Positions 1 through 5,700 of a stretch of DNA of 9,018 bases are shown here, in pieces (position 1 is the stretch's first letter; the number at the start of each line of letters is the position of its first letter). Made by a program: the position numbers and the translations under genes. The DNA is taken from the NCBI GenBank assembly GCA_947567585.1, contig CANONE010000084.1, positions 1-9,018 on the forward strand, in the 5' to 3' direction. Under the pieces are notes generated by a model, which worked only from the letters and a program-made list of their open reading frames with translations, had not been told where the DNA came from and ran no database searches. The stretch is from an uncultured Clostridia bacterium. GTDB taxonomy: Bacteria; Bacillota; Clostridia; Oscillospirales; Acutalibacteraceae.

Positions 1-7
1 CAAAATT

Positions 8-14
8 TGTCGAA
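8..14 (+). promoter_or_regulatory. Second Spo0A-box-like TGTCGAA motif
   Basis: A consensus TGTCGAA inside AAATTTGTCGAAATATGG, 41 bp beyond the stop codon of the XRE gene. The context resembles the copy at 630-636 (AATTGTCGAATATGG), with one extra A. It may belong to the promoter of a gene that lies outside the window to the left. Only one heptamer is visible here, so the call is weak. Confidence 0.35.
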
Positions 15-54
15 ATATGGAGGACGATAGAAATATTAAGGCTGTTTAGGACGT

Positions 55-492
55 TTAAAACACCTTTCTCTCATCATTCATGTGGCTACACAGCTTTTTC
101 AGATGCTCCACAGCCGTTTCCGGCGGCAAGTTGTTATCTCGAAGAAAAGCAACCAGCGTTTTTTCCCCGGAAGAAAGCTCCCCTATCTTTTGTGGATCTG
201 GGCGGACCTTTTTTGGAGAACGGCGGTTACCGGAATCCCCTAAAAGAACAGACGCGCCGCCTTCTTCCAAAAAGAATTCTTCCAGGGGCACCGCAAAAAT
301 CTTGGCGATGCGGTTCAAGGTCGTAGGGTCCGGCGTAGTTTTTCCCGTCTCATAATAGGTGTATGTAGACCGGCTCACATTGAGAATATCCGCCACATTT
401 TGTTGAGAGAAACCAGCCCGCAGCCGAAATCCACGCAGCCGTTCCGGCAGGGTGGCTTCCGGGGCATTTACAAAATAATCGCTCTTTTTCAT
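55..492 (-). CDS. XRE-family helix-turn-helix transcriptional regulator
   Basis: A 145-residue protein with an N-terminal Cro/CI-type helix-turn-helix at about residues 17-72. The recognisable core is the FSQQNVADILNVSRSTYTYYETG stretch (the recognition helix region around NVSRSTYTYYE), followed by a PDPTTLNRIAKIFAVPLEEFF tail that is typical of this fold. After a charged, Pro/Lys/Arg-rich linker (about 85-105) comes a short helical C-terminal segment (about 105-136) resembling the tails of small clostridial XRE regulators. No membrane segment, enzyme domain or ligand-binding domain is visible. The ATG at 492 is preceded by AAAAGGA with a 9-nt spacer, which supports this start. It should be a cytoplasmic DNA-binding repressor or activator; its target is unknown. 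It lies downstream of the C26 gene on the same strand, but a 185-bp gap with its own promoter-like elements suggests separate transcription. The family call is secure and the regulon is unknown. Confidence 0.9.
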   Translation of the reverse strand: MKKSDYFVNAPEATLPERLRGFRLRAGFSQQNVADILNVSRSTYTYYETGKTTPDPTTLNRIAKIFAVPLEEFFLEEGGASVLLGDSGNRRSPKKVRPDPQKIGELSSGEKTLVAFLRDNNLPPETAVEHLKKLCSHMNDERKVF

Positions 493-584
493 TCGGGGAA
501 ATCCTTTTCCCGGCTGTGACAGGTACCTGGGCCAGCCGCCGCAGGGAGAGGCTTTCAGCCGTCCTTTATAAAGATAACATGTTG

Positions 585-613
585 ATTATAATGCACCGCG
601 TAAAAAAAAGCTA
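585..613 (-). promoter_or_regulatory. Candidate promoter of the XRE regulator gene
   Basis: Read on the minus strand, a perfect TATAAT lies at 590-585, about 90 bp upstream of the regulator's start codon. The hexamer 17 bp upstream (613-608, TAGCTT) is a poor -35 box, as expected of a promoter that needs an activator. A perfect TTGACA exists at 625-620 but is 29 bp from the TATAAT, too far for sigma-A, and is better explained as the complement of a 0A-like box. The inferred start of transcription is near 578. Confidence 0.5.
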
Positions 614-619
614 GTATTT

Positions 620-636
620 TGTCAAAAATTGTCGAA
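620..636 (+). promoter_or_regulatory. Tandem Spo0A-box-like elements upstream of the regulator
   Basis: TGTCAAA (620-626) and TGTCGAA (630-636) are direct repeats whose starts are exactly 10 bp apart. TGTCGAA is the consensus 0A box bound by the sporulation response regulator Spo0A, and 10-bp spacing is the arrangement known at the Bacillus abrB promoter. Relative to the inferred start of the regulator transcript, the pair occupies about -42 to -58, overlapping and preceding the weak -35 region. Spo0A control is inferred; the elements could instead be operators for the XRE protein itself. Confidence 0.45.
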
Positions 637-677
637 TATGGTGAAGCATAATCACAAAATGCTCCCGGGAGGACGCC

Positions 678-1337
678 TTATCCGATGCGACTGAGGAAAA
701 AGCGAAACACTTCGATTCCATCCACTGTATCCGGACGGGCATGCCGCAGGGTCATCCGCTCCGGATGCCACTGGACAGCATAAATCCGCTGTGCCGGGGC
801 TTCCAAAGCCTCCATAACGCCGTCCAGGGCTTGGGCGGCAGTCCGGAATCCCGGCGCTGTTCCGTCCGCGCCTTGGTGATGGGCGCTGTTAACGGAAATT
901 ACTCCATTCTCCGGCCGATATATTTCGCTCAAAAAGCTGTTGGGCTCTATCCGCACGAAATGCTGCTTGTCGCCAGTGGACTCCTCCCAGCAGTGAGCGG
1001 CCGCGGTAGGCAGGTGCTGGACCAAAGCGCCGCCAAAGGCCACGTTGATCACTTGCAGGCCCCGGCAGATCCCCAAAATGGGTTTGTGGGCATCCGCAAA
1101 GCTCCGGACCAGGTCCAGCTCCGTCAGATCCAGCTGGCGGTCGACGCCCTGGCTGCCTCGGTTTTCCGCGCCATACAGGCTGGGGTCTATATCCCCGCCG
1201 CCGGGGACAAGGAGGGCGTGGCAGCCGCCGCCCTGGGCCGGGTCCAAAGAGACGGTAACACGGGCCCCGCAAGCCTCTAAAGCTTCTATGTAGTTTTGCC
1301 GTTTTGACCGATCGCCATATATAAAAATATTTTTCAT
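678..1337 (-). CDS. Peptidase C26 / gamma-glutamyl-gamma-aminobutyrate hydrolase family protein
   Basis: A 219-residue class I glutamine-amidotransferase-like enzyme of the peptidase C26 group (PuuD-like). This family typically hydrolyses gamma-glutamyl bonds, for example gamma-glutamyl-GABA in putrescine breakdown or other gamma-glutamyl compounds. The sequence shows the full set of family marks: PGGGDIDPSLY (45-55), the nucleophile elbow GICRGLQ with Cys91, the NSAHHQ motif (150-155), and the QWHPE motif giving His191 and Glu193 of the catalytic triad. The length is a little short for the family (usually about 230-255), with a compact N-terminus. No signal peptide is present, so it is cytoplasmic. 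The ATG at 1337 has AAAGGGG about 10 nt upstream. It is divergent from the carboxypeptidase gene, and no polyamine or GABA genes are adjacent, so the substrate cannot be assigned. The family call is strong and the exact substrate unknown. Confidence 0.92.
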   Translation of the reverse strand: MKNIFIYGDRSKRQNYIEALEACGARVTVSLDPAQGGGCHALLVPGGGDIDPSLYGAENRGSQGVDRQLDLTELDLVRSFADAHKPILGICRGLQVINVAFGGALVQHLPTAAAHCWEESTGDKQHFVRIEPNSFLSEIYRPENGVISVNSAHHQGADGTAPGFRTAAQALDGVMEALEAPAQRIYAVQWHPERMTLRHARPDTVDGIEVFRFFLSRIG

Positions 1338-1451
1338 AAATTTCGCACCCCTTTACAAATGTTTATCTGACTTCCGCAGCCCTGGGGCTTAAAACAGACT
1401 CTAAAGCTCTGGAAACGGAGGGCTTGTTACAGAAAATTCACCATTATTTGG

Positions 1452-1480
1452 TTGACTGCCCCACAGCGGAGAGATATAAT
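1452..1480 (+). promoter_or_regulatory. Strong sigma-A-type promoter for the VanY-like gene
   Basis: TTGACT (1452-1457) and a perfect TATAAT (1475-1480) are separated by exactly 17 bp. Transcription would begin near 1487. This position rules out the in-frame TTG at 1424 as a start codon, since it lies upstream of the promoter, and supports the ATG at 1643. Confidence 0.8.
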
Positions 1481-1642
1481 GGCTTAGAATCGCGAAGCCG
1501 TCTCAACCATTGTACCCCTGCAACCATTTCCTGTCAAGCGGACTTCCTTATGTTCGTAGGGGATAAGAAGGGCGGAATTCCCACCGGCCGCGCCCTGCCT
1601 CTCTTTCATTTATATGTGAAACCAACAGAAAGGGTGTATAAT
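1481..1642 (+). other. 5' leader of about 155 nt (divergent intergenic region)
   Basis: Together with 1338-1451 this makes up the roughly 305-bp gap between the divergent C26 and VanY-like genes. The leader contains a short potential stem GGCTT/AAGCC (1481-1499), an 8-nt direct repeat CAACCATT at 1504-1511 and 1521-1528 (17-bp period), and a possible stem AGGGCG/CGCCCT (1569-1574 with 1591-1596). I recognise no known riboswitch or T-box here. In 1338-1451 I see the C26 ribosome binding site but no convincing minus-strand promoter, plus a small inverted repeat AGCCC-TG-GGGCT around 1378-1389. Confidence 0.5.
1629..1634 (+). promoter_or_regulatory. Ribosome binding site fixing the VanY-like start
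   Basis: AAAGGG lies 8 nt before the ATG at 1643, within the transcript predicted from the promoter at 1452-1480. It selects the 285-residue product over an upstream in-frame TTG start. Confidence 0.7.
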
Positions 1643-2500
1643 ATGCGCAAAAACCGAACCGAAAGAAGACTCGCTGCCGCTTCCCCCTCTCAACGCAGGC
1701 AGTCTCCCGGCCCTGAGAGTCCAGCCCCTGTCCGCCGCAGAGAGAAAGCGCAGGCGGGGACAGTAGCGGCCTTGGTTATTATCATCATGGCTCTTGCCAG
1801 CGCAGCCATCGTTGTGTTTGCCATGCTGAACGCGGGAAAGGCGTCTTCCCCGCAGTCTGTGGAAGTAATCAAAACTATTCCCCGTGCTGCCCAGGAGGGC
1901 CGGGGAACGCCTGTCGGCTTAGGAGACGGCGGCCAGCTGGATGACCCTCTGCTGGTGCTGGTCAATGATGTTACGCCCCTGCCGGACAATTGGCAGGTTA
2001 CCCCGGCCATGATCGGGGATGAGACGGTGGACCAGCGGGCTTACGCGGACCTGGACGCCATGTTCCAGGCGGCGGGAGAGGAAAATGTCTGGCTCTGGGT
2101 GGCTTCCGGCTACCGCAGCGTAGCGGAGCAGGAGGAGGTGCTTTCCCAAGAGATTAGCCTGCATATGTCTGAAGGCATGACCGAGGACCAGGCTCGAGAG
2201 CTATCCCTGCGGACCATCGCCCGCCCCGGCTATAGCGAGCACCATACCGGCTTGGCGGTAGACATCAACGATGTCAGCGACAATTTTGAAAGCACCACGG
2301 AATACAAGTGGCTTAGCCAGCACGCCGCGGAATATGGGTTTGTGCAGCGCTACCGTTCCGACAAGGTGGAAAAAACCGGTATAGACACCGAAAGCTGGCA
2401 CTACCGTTATGTAGGCAGAGAACATGCCCAGGAAATGGAGCGCCTAGACATGTGTCTAGAGGAGTACGTGGAATATCTAAAAAGTCAGACAAACTATTAA
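1643..2500 (+). CDS. Membrane-anchored VanY-type D-alanyl-D-alanine carboxypeptidase (M15 family)
   Basis: A 285-residue zinc carboxypeptidase of the M15B/VanY group, expected to remove the terminal D-Ala from peptidoglycan pentapeptides outside the membrane. The N-terminus is basic and Pro/Ser-rich (1-38, with RRRE at 31-34), followed by one hydrophobic segment (about 39-62) that acts as an uncleaved anchor and places the rest outside the cell. The catalytic domain covers about 100-280. It shows SGYRS (155-159) with a Gln at 163, the metal motif SxHxxGxAxD as SEHHTGLAVD (198-207, ligands His200 and Asp207), and ExWH as ESWH (Glu250, His253). All key residues are present. An in-frame TTG at 1424 would add 73 residues of unlikely composition and is rejected because it lies upstream of the promoter. 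There are no vanS/R/H/A/X neighbours, so this looks like a housekeeping wall enzyme and not part of a glycopeptide-resistance cluster. Confidence 0.93.
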   Translation: MRKNRTERRLAAASPSQRRQSPGPESPAPVRRREKAQAGTVAALVIIIMALASAAIVVFAMLNAGKASSPQSVEVIKTIPRAAQEGRGTPVGLGDGGQLDDPLLVLVNDVTPLPDNWQVTPAMIGDETVDQRAYADLDAMFQAAGEENVWLWVASGYRSVAEQEEVLSQEISLHMSEGMTEDQARELSLRTIARPGYSEHHTGLAVDINDVSDNFESTTEYKWLSQHAAEYGFVQRYRSDKVEKTGIDTESWHYRYVGREHAQEMERLDMCLEEYVEYLKSQTNY

Positions 2501-2511
2501 GCCGCGCCTTT

Positions 2512-2531
2512 GGGGGCTTTTTCACGCCCCC
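2512..2531 (+). terminator. GC-rich stem-loop just after the VanY-like stop codon
   Basis: GGGGGC and GCCCCC (2512-2517 with 2526-2531) can form a 6-bp GC stem around an 8-nt loop. A competing fold, AAGCC..GGCTT followed by TTT, overlaps the stop codon. Either could assist termination; neither is a textbook terminator by eye. Confidence 0.35.
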
Positions 2532-2547
2532 TCCATATAATTAAGAA

Positions 2548-2575
2548 GAGGGCTGGGAAGAAATTCCCAGCCCTC
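2548..2575. terminator. Perfect 12-bp hairpin with GAAA loop between convergent genes
   Basis: GAGGGCTGGGAA (2548-2559) pairs perfectly with TTCCCAGCCCTC (2564-2575) around a GAAA tetraloop. On the minus strand it is followed by TTCTTAATTATAT and on the plus strand by CTAAAATATCTTTTA. It sits between the 3' ends of the VanY-like gene and the SLH gene, so it probably terminates both; the U-tract is better on the minus strand. Confidence 0.75.
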
Positions 2576-2700
2576 CTAAAATATCTTTTATTCAGCGGCG
2601 TCTTGACTATGCACGGCACAGGGACAGGCACAGTCCGCACAGAGGCCCTCGCGCTTCCGCGCTGCCCCACGGCATCTTTGCACAAGCCGCCCAGCGCGTT

Positions 2701-5700
2701 CTATTCCCAAATTTCACTGCCGTCCGGTTGAACCATGGCTTTATGGGCAAGAGCCGCCTCTAGGATACCGGCATAGGCCCAGTGTGTTCTGGGCACGTCA
2801 GAGAAGGGCATAACACGCTCTGCCAAAGCCTGCTTATCTGCGGTTCGTTTCAGCATGCGGTTAACAATGGTTAAGACCTGGGCGCGGGAGATATGGTCCT
2901 TTGGATGGAACAACCCGTCGGGATATCCTTCAATCCATCCCGCTGATTCGCAAGCGGCAACAGAACGGCTATACCATGTACCATCCGGTATATCCGGGAA
3001 AGAGGAGGGCTCGTCGGAAAGGGGCAAATCCATAAACCGGGCAACCATAACGGCAAACTCCCCACGCGTTACGGGCTTTTGGGGGGCGAACAGATTATTT
3101 CCAGTCCCTTTCACAATCCCCAAGCCGGCAAGGAACGATACCGGCTCTCTGTACCAGGCGGCTGCGGGCACGTCGTCAAAGTCCAGACTTACCTGGGGCT
3201 CATCCGTCAAAAGCCTGTAAAGCACCTGGGCCGCCTCTGCGCGGGACATATCGTCGTCCGGCCGGAACAGCCCCTTGTGCCCATGGACATAATCCATGTG
3301 GTCTACAGGCTCCGGAGGCAGAGTGGGGGCCGGAGTAGAGGCCGGGGCTGGGGTTGCGGTGGGAATGGGGCTCGAAGTCGGGGTTGGCGTTGGAGCCGGA
3401 ATCCAGGGCCCGACCGGGGTAGAGGGGCGGGCCGGAATGGGTGTTGGGGTTATCACCACAGGGGGCTTCTCCTCCTCTGCGGGCGTATCCACGTAGGCGA
3501 TGGCATAGGTAGAGAAGAGGCGGGCGGAGAAGCGCAGCTTGCCGTTTCCTGCATTTTCCGCCGTCAGCACCGAGGATTCTATGGCGCCGTCAACCATTTC
3601 ATGGGCGTAGAGGAGATAGAACGTCCTTTTCATGCCCTCTGGAGGCGTCTGGAGTTCCTCCGGGATCTCCAGCATAACTTCAATGGGCTCCGCCGTGGTT
3701 GTAATGGGCGTGATTGTCTCGCGTATGCCGCTGCCGCCGTTCTCCTCATAGGTGTACTGTGTCAAGCTCACATCCATGTAGAGGAATTCCGCGTCCCCGC
3801 CGTTGGGCAGAGCTTCCGCCGCCCGTTCAATCTCTATTTTTCCGGGCGCCCGCTCCCCCTCCAACGGGGAAATGGACAGCACCAGCTTGTGGCTGACAGC
3901 GCTATGGGTGCTTGCGTCGGTCAAATCTTCCTCGGACAGATGAACGGCCTTTAGCACCTGTTCAAGGGGGCTTTCCCACTGGGCCTCAGGGGCGCCGGGC
4001 TTTACTTCGGTCTGCTTCTCCACACTGCCATACCGGGGGTCGTCGGAATGCCGGTAACGCTGAGCCATCACAGCATTGCAGACGGCGCATTCCATATACT
4101 CGGTCACATCCCCCGCTGACCGTCCCCTGCCGGAAATCCAGCCGCCGCTGCCCTGGTGGCTCATTTCGTTAAACCGTTCCCCGCAGGTGGAGCACACCAT
4201 CCAATGATGGCTTGCCCCCTTGCGCCACTCTGCTTCCGGAGTGTGCCCTGTAGCGGGAATCGGCTGGAAATCCTTTATAGCTCCGCACTTCGCGCAGTGC
4301 AGGGACCGGATGCCCGGCTCCGTGCAGGTGGCCTCCAAATCGACGGTATACTCGGCGTCCCAAGTATGGCCCGTGGCCGCCTCTGGGGTAGTGGCTGTCT
4401 GTCCGCATACCGTGCATGTGGTTATCGTTATTCCAATCCCCTCGCAGGAGGCGGGTATACTCCATTCCCTGTTAATGTGCCCGTTGTTGACCCGTACGGT
4501 TACAGCGGCGCGATTCCCCGCCTTGTCAACGGCCACGATGGTATGCTCTCCCGCCGCCAGATGTATGGCTCCCGAGGAGGCGGTAACGTCCTCGCCGTCC
4601 AGAGCGACGCTTTTCAGCCCTATGCCGTCTGAAACAGCTGCGGTCTGGGGGGAACAATAGGTGCGGCCGGAGGTGACAGCGGCGCCGTCAATCGCTATTT
4701 CCGGCGGATCGATGTCAAATACCAGCCGGGGTGTGGAGGCATAGTGTACATTTCCGGCGGCGTCCTTGGCCATGGCGTAGACGTACACGCCGGAGAGCCG
4801 CTCCGTAGGAATCGGAACGACTTTGCTTACTGTGCCGGCCTGCGCGCCATCCATAGGAAGATTCGTCCACTTATCCTCCCCCAACTGATCTGGTTCTGAC
4901 GGCGTGTCCGTACACACGTAAGCCAAAGAGACCAGGTCCTGGTTGCGGTCCATGGCGGAAATTTGAATTTGAGGTTCCTGCATGTTGAAAAGAAGGGGAT
5001 CAGTCTGATTATGATACGTTTTCGTCCATGTCCATACGCCCATGGATATACGGCTCATGGGCGGGTAGACGAATTCTTGATAGCCGCAGACCGTACAGGT
5101 CCGGGACTTGAGACCGGCATCCGGGTCCTCCGTCCACTGCGAAAAACTGTGGACGCCGTAGCCGTCCTTGCCGGTATGGTCCTGCACGGGGCAGCCTGCG
5201 GTTAGGCATTCATGCCAGTGGGCCGCGCCGTCGTTTGTCCAGTTGGCGCTGTCCCAATCGTGGGCATGGGACAGCGGGGCGGATTCAACATAGCCGCAGA
5301 CTGTGCAGGTCCGGGACTTAAGACCGGCATCCGGGTCCTCCGTCCACTGCGAGAAACTATGGACGCCGTAGCCGTCCTTACCAGTATGGTCCTGCACGGG
5401 GCAGCCTGCGGTTAGGCACTCGTGCCAGTGGGCCGTGCCGTCGGTTGTCCAGTTGGCGCTGTCCCAATTGTGAGCATGAGGCTCGCCAAAAGCGTACTTA
5501 GTCCCTAGGCTGACAGCGTCCGTATAGTTTTTGCCGCCGGTGATGCGGGCAAAGAAGTAGTACTCCAGCCCGGAAACCAGCCCGGAAAAGTCAGGCGAGC
5601 CCTGCCACAACGGGGAGGCCGCGTCAGGGGCGGCATTGGTCTCAGTCATGGCATAGGTGATCGTCCCGTCCGTCCCGGCGGTATCGTCCACGCCTACGGC

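Noticed and set aside
620..625. TTGACA on the minus strand as the -35 box of the regulator promoter
   Set aside because: It is 29 bp from the only TATAAT, and at 17 bp the hexamer is TACGCG, a poor -10. It is better explained as the complement of a 0A-like box.
741..1280. Plus-strand open frame opposite the C26 gene
   Set aside because: The opposite strand encodes an enzyme with a complete catalytic triad; this frame has no recognisable features.
1424..1642. N-terminal extension of the VanY-like protein from a TTG codon
   Set aside because: The TTG precedes the TTGACT/TATAAT promoter, the added residues are not protein-like, and the ATG at 1643 has a good ribosome binding site.
1643..2500. 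Part of a vancomycin-resistance cluster
   Set aside because: Only a VanY-type domain is present. No ligase, dehydrogenase, VanX or two-component regulator lies nearby, and such carboxypeptidases are common housekeeping enzymes.
2701..3306. Truncated or permuted SLH region (first SLH lacks its FxDV start and a half SLH ends the protein)
   Set aside because: The pattern DHMDYVHGHKGLFRP..SRAE as first repeat, then two full repeats and a terminal FSDVPRTHWAY segment, matches the usual arrangement in clostridial SLH proteins.
3079..3954. Plus-strand open frame rich in Gly and Arg
   Set aside because: Its composition (strings of G/R) is the complement of the Pro/Thr linker codons of the SLH gene; it is a shadow frame.
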